Below the pieces are notes generated by a model. The model was given only the letters and a program-made list of their open reading frames with translations, searched no databases and was not told the origin of the DNA. Positions 26,967-38,857 of a stretch of DNA of 64,000 nt are shown in pieces. Position 1 is the stretch's first letter; each line of letters starts with the position of its first letter. A program made the position numbers and the translations under genes. The stretch is from positions 911,287-975,286 of the forward strand of contig FP929036.1 of the NCBI GenBank assembly GCA_000209815.1, in the 5' to 3' direction. The stretch comes from Butyrivibrio fibrisolvens 16/4. Lineage in GTDB: Bacteria > Bacillota > Clostridia > Lachnospirales > Lachnospiraceae.

Positions 26967-28085
26967 TGAGAAACGTTTTTTTAGAAATAGGTAAGACCCC
27001 TGAAGAAATAGAACGCAGGGTAAATGACACATTTGACGAGATATTCTATGGCGTAAACAAGTTTTACGAGACCACAGAAGATGGTTCTATGGGATATCTC
27101 GTAGATACAGGAAATATTGACACTCGTACCGAGGGAATTTCATATGGTATGATGATGGCTGTTCAAATGGATAAGAAAAAGGAATTTGATCAGCTTTGGA
27201 ACTGGGCAATGACAAATATGTACCTGAAAGATGGTGAAAACAAAGGGTACTTTGCCTGGTCAGTAGACCCTAGTGGTCGAAAAAATGCTAACGGACCAGC
27301 TCCAGATGGCGAAGAGTTTTTTGCAATGGCTCTTATTTTTGCAAGTCATCGTTGGGGAGATGGTGAAGGCATCTATAACTATAGTTTAAAAGCTAAAGAG
27401 CTTTTAAAAGTGGTTCTTCATCACGAAGAAATGTATGGAGGCCACAATATGTGGAATGAGGATGGTCTCATTAAGTTCGTACCAGGACTTGAGTTTACAG
27501 ATCCTTCTTATCACCTTCCACACTTTTATGATTTATTTGCGGAGAACTGCTTTGCTGAAGACAAAGAGCTTTGGAAAAAAATGCGCTAAAGCTTCCCGTG
27601 AATATTTAAAAACAGCTTGCCATCCAGTAACAGGACTCTCTCCAGAGTACAGCTACTACGATGGAAAACCTTATCCCGACCATGAACATTTCGGTGGACG
27701 TCACGACTGGTTCTACAGTGATGCTTACAGAACTATCGCCAATATCGGCCTCGACTACGAATGGGCCGATAAAGACACCGAATTTGGAAAATGGTGCAGA
27801 CAAACCGCTAACAATTTACAGAAGTTCTTCGGAAACCTCCCAACCGAAGACAAAAGAGGCATTTATGAAATAGACGGTACAGTGCTTGAGGGAAAAGCAC
27901 TTCATCCAGTAGGCTTGACTGCAACGATTGCTCAGGCATCACTTGCAGCGGATGGAGAGTATGCCCTTAAGGCAGTAGAGGAATTCTGGAATACTCCTCT
28001 TCGTACAGGCGAAAGACGCTACTATGACAATTGTCTATATCTTTTTGCTATGTTAGCACTTAGCGGAAAATATCGTATTTGGTAA
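26966..28085 (+). pseudogene. GH8 reducing-end-xylose releasing exo-oligoxylanase, one frameshift
   Basis: The two frames join into one 372-residue GH8 protein, the usual length of Rex enzymes, which remove one xylose from the reducing end of xylo-oligosaccharides. The proton donor should be Glu56 in IDTRTEGISYGMMMAVQMD; the base is probably the Asp in WFYSDAYRTIANIG. No signal peptide, so cytoplasmic. The break lies at an A7 run (27575-27581), one base too long; six As give LWKKCAKASREYL. This is the only insertion among the A/T-run indels. The start overlaps the permease stop. The strict link to the transporter supports uptake of xylo-oligomers. Confidence 0.87.
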
Positions 28086-28113
28086 TTACTTCTTCTTCAT
28101 TTAATTTTATGTT

Positions 28114-28154
28114 AAAATGCTATTAGGCTTATTAAAGCCTGATAGCATTTTTTG
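28114..28154 (+). terminator. Intrinsic terminator after GH8
   Basis: AAAATGCTATTAGGCTT (28114-28130) pairs with AAGCCTGATAGCATTTT (28134-28150) apart from one mismatch, ending in a run of six Ts. Confidence 0.88.
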
Positions 28155-28175
28155 ATTATATATGGAGGAATTAGT

Positions 28176-29870
28176 ATGGATTACAATTCAAGATATAATG
28201 AGTGGCTTGAGAAGCTTGCAGATTCAGACCCATTAAAGGCTGAGCTTCAGGCTATCGCAGGCGACGAAAAAGAAAAGGAAGATCGCTTCTATCAGGACCT
28301 TTCATTTGGTACTGCAGGTCTTCGTGGTAAAGTTGGTGCAGGAACCAACCGCATGAATTTCTTTACAGTTGGTAAGGCTACACAGGGTGTTGCTGATTTC
28401 ATCGTTTCTAAGGGACAGGAAGCTATGGATAAGGGTGTTGTTATTGCACACGATCCACGTCATTTCTCTAAGGAGTTTTCACAGCTTGCTGCTGGAATTT
28501 TTGCGGCTAATGGAATCAAAGTATACTGTTTCCCTGATTTAAGACCAACTCCAGAGCTTGCTTACATGATTAGAAGACTTGGCACAGTTTCTGGTATCAA
28601 CATCACAGCTAGCCACAACCCAAAGGAATACAATGGCTACAAGGCATATTGGGATGACGGATGTCAGGTTTCATCTGAGATTGCAGATGGTATGACAGAG
28701 TGCATCAATGCAGTTGATATGTGGAATGGCGTAAAGAAGTCTGATTTTGAGCAGGGTGTTAAGGACGGCAAAATCACAGTTCTTGGAGCAGAGTACGATA
28801 GAGAGTACCTTGACAAGATTGAATCACTTGCAATTCATGAGGGAGATGAGCTTGACCTTACAATCCCTCTTGTATACACACCACTTAATGGTTGCGGTTC
28901 AATCCCATTCCGTCAGATGCTTAATGACAGAGGCTTCTCTAACTGGACAATCGTTCCTGAGCAGGAGAATCCAGACCCAGATTTCAAGACAGTAGGATAT
29001 CCAAATCCAGAAGATACAAAGGCATTTAGATTATCTGAGGAGTACGGTCGCAAGTTTGGTGCCGAGCTTCTTATGGCTACAGACCCTGATGCAGATAGAT
29101 TTGCCATTGAGATTCGCGATAGCGAGGGCAACTATGTACCACTTAATGGTAACCAGACAGGATACCTTCTTGTAAATTATGTTCTTGAAGGACATAAGGA
29201 TGCAGGTACACTTCCTGCAAAGGGCGCAATGGTTAAGTCTATCGTTACATCTACATTATCAACAATCATGGCTAAGGCTTATGGTGTGGAAATGTTTGAA
29301 ACTCTTACTGGTTTCAAGAACATTTGTGGAAAAATCCCTTATCTTCACGATAATGGATATACATATTTATTCGGTTATGAGGAGTCTGTTGGATATGCTA
29401 TCTGCGAGGATATCCGTGATAAGGACGGTATTTCAGCAGGTATGATGGTTGCTGAGGCAGCAGCTTACTATCGTAAGCAGGGCAAGACTCTTTGGGATGT
29501 TCTTCAGGAAATCTACGCAAAGTACGGTTTCTTTGCAGAGGACGAGCCAAACATCATCCTTGAGGGTATTCCTGGTGCACAGCGTATCCAGCGTATGATG
29601 AAGTGGTTCCGTGAGAATATGCCAACAGAGGTTGCTGGTGCAAAGGTTGAAAAGGTAATCGATTACATTAATGGTTACGAGGATATTCCAGCACAGAATG
29701 CTATTCGTCTCTTCTTAGACAATGGTTCTTGGTTTGCTATCAGACCATCAGGTACAGAGCCAAAGATTAAGTTCTACTTCTATTCTAACCAGGATTCAAG
29801 AGAGAACGCTCTGAAGGTTAACGCAGCAATCAAGGAAGAAATCTTCGCATTAATTAATTCAGTTGAATAG
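28176..29870 (+). CDS. Phospho-sugar mutase (alpha-phosphoglucomutase/phosphomannomutase)
   Basis: 564 residues of the alpha-D-phosphohexomutase family, interconverting hexose 1- and 6-phosphates. All four signatures are present: the phosphoserine loop NITASHNPKEYNGYKAYW, the metal site ATDPDADRFAI, the sugar loop GYEESVGYAI and the phosphate site RPSGTEPKIKFY. Length and motifs fit the Gram-positive PgcA type. GGAGG lies 7 bases before ATG 28176. It is monocistronic by its flanking terminators. It links sugars freed by the neighbouring glucosidases to glycolysis and cell-envelope synthesis. Confidence 0.92.
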   Translation: MDYNSRYNEWLEKLADSDPLKAELQAIAGDEKEKEDRFYQDLSFGTAGLRGKVGAGTNRMNFFTVGKATQGVADFIVSKGQEAMDKGVVIAHDPRHFSKEFSQLAAGIFAANGIKVYCFPDLRPTPELAYMIRRLGTVSGINITASHNPKEYNGYKAYWDDGCQVSSEIADGMTECINAVDMWNGVKKSDFEQGVKDGKITVLGAEYDREYLDKIESLAIHEGDELDLTIPLVYTPLNGCGSIPFRQMLNDRGFSNWTIVPEQENPDPDFKTVGYPNPEDTKAFRLSEEYGRKFGAELLMATDPDADRFAIEIRDSEGNYVPLNGNQTGYLLVNYVLEGHKDAGTLPAKGAMVKSIVTSTLSTIMAKAYGVEMFETLTGFKNICGKIPYLHDNGYTYLFGYEESVGYAICEDIRDKDGISAGMMVAEAAAYYRKQGKTLWDVLQEIYAKYGFFAEDEPNIILEGIPGAQRIQRMMKWFRENMPTEVAGAKVEKVIDYINGYEDIPAQNAIRLFLDNGSWFAIRPSGTEPKIKFYFYSNQDSRENALKVNAAIKEEIFALINSVE

Positions 29871-29882
29871 TACTAATATGAT

Positions 29883-29922
29883 AAAAAATACGGGTTTTTG
29901 ATATAATTGACCCGTATTTTTT
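29883..29922. terminator. Bidirectional intrinsic terminator
   Basis: AAAAAATACGGGT (29883-29895) and ACCCGTATTTTTT (29910-29922) are perfect complements with a 14-base loop; A6 and T6 tracts make it work in both directions. Confidence 0.9.
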
Positions 29923-29964
29923 ATTATCCTTTTACGGTATTATGAAACGAGTGTGGAGGTATAT

Positions 29965-32777
29965 ATGAGTTCTAAAGTATTTGATATAGAAAGATTTGCC
30001 AAACTGGCCAGACGCGCTGTGGCTGAGGGCGTTGTTCTATTAAAGAATGATGATGTTTTGCCACTTCAGGCTGGAGAAAATATAGCACTTTTTGGCCGTA
30101 GTCAGTTCAACTATTACAAGAGTGGTACTGGCTCTGGTGGTATGGTAAATACAAAGTATGTAATCGGTGTTCGAGAGGCATTCGAAGAAGACAATCGTTT
30201 CACTCTTAATGAAAATCTGAAGGCTACTTATGACCAGTGGATTAAGGATAATCCTTTTGATGCAGGTGTGGGCTGGGCTTCTGAGCCATGGTTCCAAAAG
30301 GAAATGCCGGTCACAGAGCAGCTTGCTAAAAAACAGCTGAGGAGTCTGATATAGCCGTTGTATTAATCGGACGTACAGCAGGAGAAGACCAGGATAATAG
30401 CGTTTCGCAGGGTAGTTATCTTCTTACAGATGATGAGCATGAGATGCTTAAAAATGTTACTGCTGCCTTTGAAAAGACTGTTGTTCTTTTAAATGTAGGA
30501 AATATCATTGATATGAGCTGGGTGGAAAAATATAATCCATCTGCAGTTTTATATATTTGGCAGGGGGGCCAGGAAGGTGGCTATGGAGCTATTGATGTGC
30601 TTTCTGGTGATGTAAATCCATCTGGTCGTCTTACAGATACTATTGCAAAGGACATTAAGGATTATTCTTCTACAGCTAATTTTGGTGGTAAGGAATGTAA
30701 TATTCAGCAGGAAGATATCTACATAGGCTACAGATATTTTGAGACTTTTGCACAGGATAAGGTGCTTTATCCATTTGGATTTGGCTTGTCATATACTACT
30801 TTTGATATAAAGACAAACAAATGCACATACGATGGAAGCAATGTAACAATCAAAGCAACAGTTACTAACACTGGAGACTTAGCAGGCCAGCAGGTTGTAC
30901 AGGTTTATGTTTCAAAGTCACAGGGAGTTCTTGGCAATCCAGCACGTGAGCTTGTGGCATTTGGCAAAACAAAAGAATTGGAGCCACAGGAGAGCCAGGA
31001 GATGGAATTCGTAATTACGAATTATCAGCTTTCTAGCTTCGATGACAGTGGTGTAACCAGTCACAAGAATGCTTATGTTATGCAGGCTGGTATATACGAA
31101 TTTTACGTTGGTGATAATGTACGTTCTGCACTGGAGTCAGGAATCGTCAAGGTCGAGGAGCTAAAGGTAGTGGAGCAGCTCTCAGAGGCTATGGCTCCTG
31201 TAGTGAAGTTTGACAGATTAAAGGCAGTGCAGCTGGCAGATGGAAGCTACAAAAAGCTATATGAGCAGGCGCCAGTGGCTACTGTAGATTCAGAAAAGAT
31301 TAGAAAAGAGACCCTTCCTTCAGAGATGAAGGCAAAGGAAAACAAGGAATACAAGCTTGTTGATGTTTTAGATAAGAAATGTACCATGAACGATTTTATT
31401 GCGCAGCTTTCTGATGAGGAGCTTTGCCAGATAGTTCGTGGCGAGGGTATGAGCTCACCTAAGGTAACACCTGGCTGTGGTGGCGCATTTGGTGGAGTGA
31501 CAGATTCACTTTTAGAAAAGGGTATTCCAATTGCATGCTGTTCTGATGGTCCTTCAGGTATTCGTATGGATTCAGGTAAGAGAGCATTTGCTATGCCTAA
31601 TGGTACTTGCCTTGCCTGCGGCTGGAACATGGAGCTTACAGAGGAGCTTTACAATTGGGAAGGCTTGGAGCTTCGCAAAAACAAAATCGATTGCCTTCTT
31701 GGACCTGGTATGAATATTCATAGAAATCCTCTTAATGGGCGTAACTTTGAATATTTCAGCGAGGACCCATATGTAACAGGAAAGAATGCTGCTGCCCAGT
31801 TAAAGGGAATGCATAAATACGGAGTTACAGGCACAATCAAGCATTTTGCCCTTAATACTCAGGAGACCGGCAGACACACAGTAGAGCATGTGGCCTCTGC
31901 CCGCGCCATCAGAGAAATTTATCTAAAGGGTTACGAGATTGCTGTTAAGGAAGCTGGTGCCCATGCAGTTATGACCACCTATGGCTCTGTTAATGGCTAC
32001 TATACTTCATCAAGCTACGATTTGGTTACAAGAATCCTTAGAGATGAGTGGGGATTTGATGGAATCATTATGACTGACTGGTGGGCTAAGGGTGGACGTT
32101 CATATCATGGAAATAATTCTGATATGGCATCAATCGTTCGCGCTCAGAATGATTTATATATGGTTACCAGCAGTTCTGAAGATAATACAAACAAGGATAA
32201 TACAGCTCAGGCACTTGCCGATGGCACTCTTACACGAGCAGAGCTTCAGAGATGTGCTGCAAATATTTGCAAGTGGATTATGGAAAAGCCGGTTATGAAT
32301 CGTTTCCTTGAAAGAGATAATGAGCTGGATTTACAGCTTGCCGAGGAAGTGGATGATGATGAGCTTGCATTCGATAAGATGATTGATCTTCGTATTGATG
32401 AAAGCGGAGTTGCAGAAATTAATCCTGCTGATATCAAAACAGGCCGAAATAGCAACAATATGGTTACTGTATCCTTTAAGGAACGAGGTGATTACAAGCT
32501 TGTGATGACAGTGCGTGCAGCTGCCGGTCTTAGTGAACTTGCCCAGATTCCACTTAGCGTTTTCAAGGATAAAGAGCTTGTTAAGATGGTGACTCTCACA
32601 GGTGAAGATAAGGAGTGGCAGACTATTGAGGTGCCATTTGTAGGATGTGCAATGACATTCTTCTTAAAGCTTTACTTTGCTCAGGATGGTATGGAAATAA
32701 AGGATATTCACTTCGAGCTTGTTAAATCAAGAGAAGAGGAGTTCCGTCTTATGTTTGCACGTATGGGCGAAGAATAA
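29965..32777 (+). pseudogene. GH3 beta-glucosidase with reversed domain order, one frameshift
   Basis: The order is inverted relative to common GH3 enzymes. The alpha/beta sandwich comes first (LARRAVAEGVVLLKNDDVLP, YPFGFGLSYTTF), then a fibronectin-like domain, then the TIM barrel (CCSDGPSGIRM, LGPGMNIHRNPLNGRNFEYF, SEDPYVTGK), with the nucleophile Asp in IIMTDWWAKGG. Reversed-order GH3 beta-glucosidases are known from Butyrivibrio fibrisolvens. Length would be 937 residues. The frame breaks at an A6 run (30328-30333); seven As restore KKTAEESDIAVVLIGR. GGAGG 5 bases upstream sets ATG 29965. No signal peptide. It would split cellobiose or similar beta-glucosides inside the cell. Confidence 0.87.
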
Positions 32778-32791
32778 TAAAGAATCAAAAA

Positions 32792-32823
32792 ATGGCCAGT
32801 CTGTGTAAAAACAGACTGGCCAT
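32792..32823 (-). terminator. Terminator between convergent GH3 and guaB
   Basis: ATGGCCAGTCTGT (32792-32804) and ACAGACTGGCCAT (32811-32823) pair perfectly with a 6-base loop. The A6 tract at 32787-32792 gives a U tract on the - strand, so it chiefly ends guaB. Confidence 0.9.
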
Positions 32824-32839
32824 CATTATGTTTGAAATA

Positions 32840-34318
<1,479 letters not shown>

Positions 34319-34343
34319 TTAAATGCGAATTAAATTTTTATAG

Positions 34344-34372
34344 ATTATAGGTTAGAAAACTGACAGTGTCAA
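34344..34372 (-). promoter_or_regulatory. Consensus sigma-70 promoter of guaB
   Basis: On the - strand a perfect TTGACA (34372-34367) and perfect TATAAT (34349-34344) are separated by exactly 17 bases. The predicted leader is about 40 bases, too short for a riboswitch. Confidence 0.9.
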
Positions 34373-34537
34373 TGCAAGTTTTTGATTTATTTTGATTATT
34401 TTATTGATGTTAGGCAACAGTTAATGATAATAAACGACACTTAATTGAAAAACCAAAGATATTTAACAATTTTGTACTCCAAAATAAACAGAAAAACGAT
34501 TTTGTCTTATTGAATAATTTTATCAATAGTTCTATCA

Positions 34538-34543
34538 TATAAT
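34538..34543 (+). promoter_or_regulatory. Probable -10 element upstream of the PFOR gene
   Basis: A perfect TATAAT lies 112 bases before the PFOR start. No good -35 stands at 17 bases (TAATTT). The rest of the 357-base gap between guaB and PFOR is AT-rich and holds only the guaB promoter; no RNA gene or riboswitch was recognised in the roughly 105-base PFOR leader. Confidence 0.5.
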
Positions 34544-34654
34544 CACGACATTATGGGGGTGGGCTCCGGTTTGTTTTTTGTCACTCGTTCGATACAGAAA
34601 TTTAGCTCATTCCAGTAACTATAAATGTCTCTATATAATAAGGAGGAATTAGAA

Positions 34655-37600
34655 ATGCCAAGAGCAAAACAGTCTATGGATGGTAACCAGGCTGCAGCAC
34701 ACGTTGCTTATGCGTTTACAGATGTTGCTGCTATTTACCCTATTACACCATCCAGCCCAATGGCCGATTTCGTTGACCAGTGGTCAGCAGCAGGCCTTGA
34801 GAATATTTTTGGAAATCAGGTAAAGGTTGTAGAGATGGAGTCTGAGGCAGGTGCTGCAGGTGCCGTTCACGGTTCACTTGGTGCAGGTGCACTCACAACT
34901 ACATTCACAGCTTCACAGGGTCTTCTTCTTATGATCCCTAATATGTACAAGATCGCTGCTGAGCAGCTTCCTTGTGTATTCGATGTATCAGCTCGTACAG
35001 TTGCTACACAGTCACTTAACATCTTTGGTGATCACTCAGATGTTTACGCTTGTCGTCAGACAGGTTTCGCTATGTTATGCGAGACAAATCCACAGGAAGT
35101 TATGGATCTTGCTCCAGTAGCTCACCTTGCAGCTATCGAGGGTAAGGTACCTGTACTTAACTTCTTCGATGGTTTCCGTACATCACACGAAATCCAGAAG
35201 ATCGAGAAGTGGGATTATGCAGATCTTAAAGAGATGGTTAACATGGATGCTATCAACGAGTTCCGTGCTCGTGCACTTAATCCAGAGCATCCTACAATGC
35301 GTGGTTCTCATGAGAACGGTGACGTTTTCTTCCAGCACAGAGAAGCATGCAATACATACTATGATAACTTCCCAGCAGTTGTTCAGAAGTACATGGACAA
35401 GGTAAATGCTAAGCTTGGTACAGATTACAAGCTTTTCAACTACTATGGTGCTGCTGATGCTGATAGAATCATCATCGCTATGGGTTCTATCAACGACGTT
35501 GCAGAAGAGGTTATTGATTACCTCAACGCACACGGCGAGAAGGTTGGTGTACTTAAGGTACGTCTTTACAGACCTTGGTCTTCAGAGGCATTCCTTGCTG
35601 CACTTCCTAAGACAGTTAAGAAGATTGCTATCCTTGATAGAACAAAGGAGCCAGGTGCTCTTGCAGATCCTCTTTACCTTGATGTTGCTACAACACTTCG
35701 TGAGGCAGGTCTCAATGACATCACTATCTGCGGTGGTAGATACGGTCTTGGTTCTAAGGATACTCCTCCTTCATCAGTATTCGCTGTATACAAGGAACTT
35801 GAGAAGGATGCTCCAAAGGCTAGATTCACAATCGGTATCGTTGATGATGTTACTAACCTTTCACTTCCAGAGGTTAAGCCAGCTCCTATCACTTCAGCTC
35901 CTGGTACTAAGGAGTGCAAGTTCTGGGGTCTCGGCGGTGATGGTACTGTAGGTGCTAACAAGAACTCTACAAAGATCATCGGTGACCACACAGATAAGTA
36001 CATCCAGGCATACTTCCAGTATGATTCAAAGAAGACTGGTGGTGTTACTATTTCTCACCTTAGATTTGGTGACAACCCAATCAAGTCTCCATACTATATT
36101 AATCAGGCAGACTTCGTAGCTTGCCACAACCCAGCTTACGTTACACAGGGCATGAAGATGGTTCAGGACGTTAAGCCAGGCGGTGTATTCATGATTAACT
36201 GCCAGTGGTCAGACGAAGAGCTCGAAGAGAAGCTCAACGCTGAGGCTAAGAAGTATATTGCTGATAACAACATCCAGCTCTACACAATCAATGCTATCGA
36301 TAAGGCTATCGAGATTGGTATGGGTAAGAGAACAAACACAATCCTTCAGTCAGCATTCTTCAAGCTCGCTGATGTAATGCCTATCGATGAGGCTGTTGAT
36401 TACATGAAGCAGGCTGCTAAGAAGTCATACGGCAAGAAGGGTGACGATGTTGTAAACATGAACTACAACGCTATCGACGCTGGTGTTGATGCTGTACATA
36501 AGGTAAACGTTCCAGATTCATGGAAGAACCCAACTCCAGATGCTGCTAAGCCAGCACTTGAGGGTCGTCCAGAGGTTGTTAAGATGGTTAAGAACCTCCT
36601 TGAGCCTATCTCTAAGATGGATGGAGATTCACTTCCAGTTTCTGCATTCTCAGAGAATCCAAACGGACAGTTCGAGCTTGGTGCTGCTGCTTACGAGAAG
36701 CGTGGTACAGCTGTAACAGTTCCTACATGGGATCCAGAGAAGTGTATCCAGTGTAACCAGTGTGCATTCGTATGTTCACACGCTACAATCCGTCCTTACA
36801 TGCTTTCAGAGGATGAGGTTAAGGCAGCTCCAGCAAACATCAAGCTTGCTGATACAAAGCCAAAGGCTTCTGAGTACAAGTACACAATGTCTGTATCTCC
36901 ACTTGACTGTATGGGATGTGGTGAGTGTACAACTGTATGTCCAGTTGGTGCTATCACAATGGTTCCACAGGCAGACGAAGCAGACGAGCAGCCAGTATTC
37001 AACTACTTAGTAGCTAATGTTGGACGTAAGGAAGCAGCAGGTTCTGACCTTACAGTTAAGGGTTCTCAGTTCAATCAGCCACTCCTTGAGTTCTCAGGAT
37101 CATGTGCAGGTTGTGCAGAGACTTCATACGCAAGACTTATTACACAGCTCTTCGGTGAGCATATGTATATTTCAAACGCTACAGGATGTTCTTCAATTTG
37201 GGGTGGTCCTGCAGCTACATCACCATTCACAGTTAACAAGGATTCTAAGAAGGGTCCAGCTTGGTGTAACTCACTCTTCGAGGACAACGCACAGCACGGT
37301 TTAGGTATGGAAGTTGGTCAGAAGTACCTCCGCGAGCGCGCTATCGAGTCTGCTAAGAAGGCAGCTGAGGCTGGTTCTGCAGAGCTTAAGGCAGCATTTG
37401 CTAAGTTCGAAGAGACAATCAACTCAACACGTGAGAACAGTGCAGCAACAGACGTACTCGTAGCTGAGCTTGAGAAGAACGGTTCTGAGGATGCTAAGGC
37501 AGCACTTGCTCTTAAGGATTACCTCGCTAAGAAGTCTGTATGGATCTTCGGTGGTGACGGTTGGGCATACGATATCGGATTCGGCGGTCTTGATCACGTA

Positions 37601-38188
37601 CTTGCTTCTGGTGAGAACGTTAACGTTATGGTATTCGATACAGAGATGTACTCTAACACTGGTGGACAGGCTTCTAAGGCTTCTAACATCGGTGAGGTTT
37701 GCCAGTTCGCTGCTTCAGGTAAGGAGATGTCTAAGAAGTCTCTTTCTGAGATCGCTATGTCATACGGTTATGTATATGTAGCTCAGATCGCACTTGGTGC
37801 AAACATGGCACAGGCTGTTAAGGTTCTTGCTGAGGCAGAAGCTTACAACGGACCTTCACTTATCATCGGATACGCTCCATGTGAGCTTCACGGTGTTAAG
37901 GGTGGTATGAACCACTGCCAGGATGAGATGAAGAAGGCTGTAGAGGCTGGTTACTGGAACCTCTTCTCATTCAACCCAGACCTTAAGAAGGAAGGAAAGA
38001 ATCCATTCACTCTTACTTCTAAGGAAGGTGACTACAGCAAGTATCAGGACTTCCTCAAGAACGAGACACGTTATGCTCGTCTTACAAAGGCATTCCCAGA
38101 GCGTGCTGATAGACTCTTCGCACTCAACGAGGAGACAGCTAAGGAGCGTTACGCACACCTTAAGAAGTTAGTTGATCTTTATTCATAA
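34655..38188 (+). CDS. nifJ: Pyruvate:ferredoxin (flavodoxin) oxidoreductase
   Basis: A 1177-residue single-chain PFOR, which converts pyruvate and CoA to acetyl-CoA and CO2 and reduces ferredoxin; central to anaerobic butyrate/acetate fermentation. Domains run: pyrimidine-binding AYAFTDVAAIYPITPSSPMA; gamma domain with WGLGGDGTVGANKNS; two 4Fe-4S motifs CIQCNQCAFVC and CMGCGECTTVC; C-terminal thiamine-binding domain with GCSSIWGG and GGDGWAYDIGFGG. AAGGAGG 8 bases upstream selects ATG 34655. Codon bias is the strongest in the window, indicating very high expression. It is monocistronic, with a terminator downstream. Confidence 0.97.
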   Translation: MPRAKQSMDGNQAAAHVAYAFTDVAAIYPITPSSPMADFVDQWSAAGLENIFGNQVKVVEMESEAGAAGAVHGSLGAGALTTTFTASQGLLLMIPNMYKIAAEQLPCVFDVSARTVATQSLNIFGDHSDVYACRQTGFAMLCETNPQEVMDLAPVAHLAAIEGKVPVLNFFDGFRTSHEIQKIEKWDYADLKEMVNMDAINEFRARALNPEHPTMRGSHENGDVFFQHREACNTYYDNFPAVVQKYMDKVNAKLGTDYKLFNYYGAADADRIIIAMGSINDVAEEVIDYLNAHGEKVGVLKVRLYRPWSSEAFLAALPKTVKKIAILDRTKEPGALADPLYLDVATTLREAGLNDITICGGRYGLGSKDTPPSSVFAVYKELEKDAPKARFTIGIVDDVTNLSLPEVKPAPITSAPGTKECKFWGLGGDGTVGANKNSTKIIGDHTDKYIQAYFQYDSKKTGGVTISHLRFGDNPIKSPYYINQADFVACHNPAYVTQGMKMVQDVKPGGVFMINCQWSDEELEEKLNAEAKKYIADNNIQLYTINAIDKAIEIGMGKRTNTILQSAFFKLADVMPIDEAVDYMKQAAKKSYGKKGDDVVNMNYNAIDAGVDAVHKVNVPDSWKNPTPDAAKPALEGRPEVVKMVKNLLEPISKMDGDSLPVSAFSENPNGQFELGAAAYEKRGTAVTVPTWDPEKCIQCNQCAFVCSHATIRPYMLSEDEVKAAPANIKLADTKPKASEYKYTMSVSPLDCMGCGECTTVCPVGAITMVPQADEADEQPVFNYLVANVGRKEAAGSDLTVKGSQFNQPLLEFSGSCAGCAETSYARLITQLFGEHMYISNATGCSSIWGGPAATSPFTVNKDSKKGPAWCNSLFEDNAQHGLGMEVGQKYLRERAIESAKKAAEAGSAELKAAFAKFEETINSTRENSAATDVLVAELEKNGSEDAKAALALKDYLAKKSVWIFGGDGWAYDIGFGGLDHVLASGENVNVMVFDTEMYSNTGGQASKASNIGEVCQFAASGKEMSKKSLSEIAMSYGYVYVAQIALGANMAQAVKVLAEAEAYNGPSLIIGYAPCELHGVKGGMNHCQDEMKKAVEAGYWNLFSFNPDLKKEGKNPFTLTSKEGDYSKYQDFLKNETRYARLTKAFPERADRLFALNEETAKERYAHLKKLVDLYS

Positions 38189-38208
38189 GATTTACATAGC
38201 TTAATCCA

Positions 38209-38239
38209 AGCCCCACGTCTAAATGGCGTGGGGCTTTTT
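38209..38239 (+). terminator. Intrinsic terminator of the PFOR gene
   Basis: AGCCCCACG (38209-38217) pairs with CGTGGGGCT (38227-38235), followed by Ts to 38239. Confidence 0.92.
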
Positions 38240-38254
38240 AGTTGCTCGATTGTG

Positions 38255-38260
38255 TATAAT
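38255..38260 (+). promoter_or_regulatory. Probable -10 element of nrdR
   Basis: A perfect TATAAT between the PFOR terminator and nrdR, 55 bases before the start codon; no good -35 at standard spacing. Confidence 0.5.
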
Positions 38261-38314
38261 CTGCTAGAATGGTACTAGATATAGTGGTTCGTAAAATAAA
38301 TTTTGGAGGAAGAT

Positions 38315-38767
38315 ATGAAGTGTCCATTTTGTGGTAGCCAAGATACTAGCGTAATTGATTCAAGACCTGCGGATGACAACACAAGCATTAGACGTCGTCG
38401 TTCTTGCCCAGAGTGTGGAAAGAGATTCACTACATACGAAAAGGTGGAGACAATACCTTTGATTGTTATCAAGAAGGATAACAATCGTGAACCATACGAT
38501 AGAACAAAGATTGAAAAGGGCGTTCTTATCGCTTGCAGAAAACGTCCAGTATCAGCTGCTCAGATTTCAAAGGTAGTTGATGAAATCGAGACAGAGATTT
38601 TCTCTCTTGAGGAAAAGGAGATTCCTAGTACTCGTATCGGTGAAATCGTTATGGAGCATCTTGAGAATGTGGATCCAGTTGCATATGTTAGATTTGCATC
38701 TGTTTACCGAGAATTCAAGGATGTTAATACATTCATGGACGAGTTAAAGCGTGTATTGGACAAATAG
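38315..38767 (+). CDS. nrdR: Transcriptional repressor NrdR
   Basis: 150 residues, the normal NrdR length. An N-terminal zinc ribbon (MKCPFCGSQDTSVIDSRP, RRRSCPECGKRFTTYEKVE) is followed by an ATP-cone domain (LIVIKKDNNREPYDRTKIEK, then RFASVYREFKDVNTFM). It senses ATP/dATP and represses ribonucleotide reductase genes. GGAGGA at 38305-38310 selects ATG 38315. No ribonucleotide reductase genes are in the window. Confidence 0.96.
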   Translation: MKCPFCGSQDTSVIDSRPADDNTSIRRRRSCPECGKRFTTYEKVETIPLIVIKKDNNREPYDRTKIEKGVLIACRKRPVSAAQISKVVDEIETEIFSLEEKEIPSTRIGEIVMEHLENVDPVAYVRFASVYREFKDVNTFMDELKRVLDK

Positions 38768-38797
38768 CGGTAGGCCATACACAGGTTATAAAGGGAG

Positions 38798-38845
38798 TAA
38801 AGTATTTATCTTTTTGTACGATATATAATCTGTAAAGATAAATAC
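38798..38845 (+). promoter_or_regulatory. Sigma-28 promoter within a 12-base inverted repeat
   Basis: TAAA (38798-38801), 15 bases, then TACGATAT (38817-38824) matches the motility sigma factor pattern TAAA-N15-GCCGATAA/T. A perfect inverted repeat, GTATTTATCTTT (38802-38813) and AAAGATAAATAC (38834-38845), brackets the -10, suggesting an operator. An alternative TATAAT overlaps at 38824-38829 but has no -35. Confidence 0.65.
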
Positions 38846-38857
38846 GGAGAATGTTAT

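Noticed and set aside
27435..28085. Separate 216-codon gene starting inside GH8
   Set aside because: The part before the A7 run is out of frame with GH8; only the part after it encodes the GH8 C-terminus, so this is one frameshifted gene.
30444..32777. Independent truncated GH3 gene
   Set aside because: The upstream 130 codons continue the same domain once one A is restored; no ribosome site precedes 30444.
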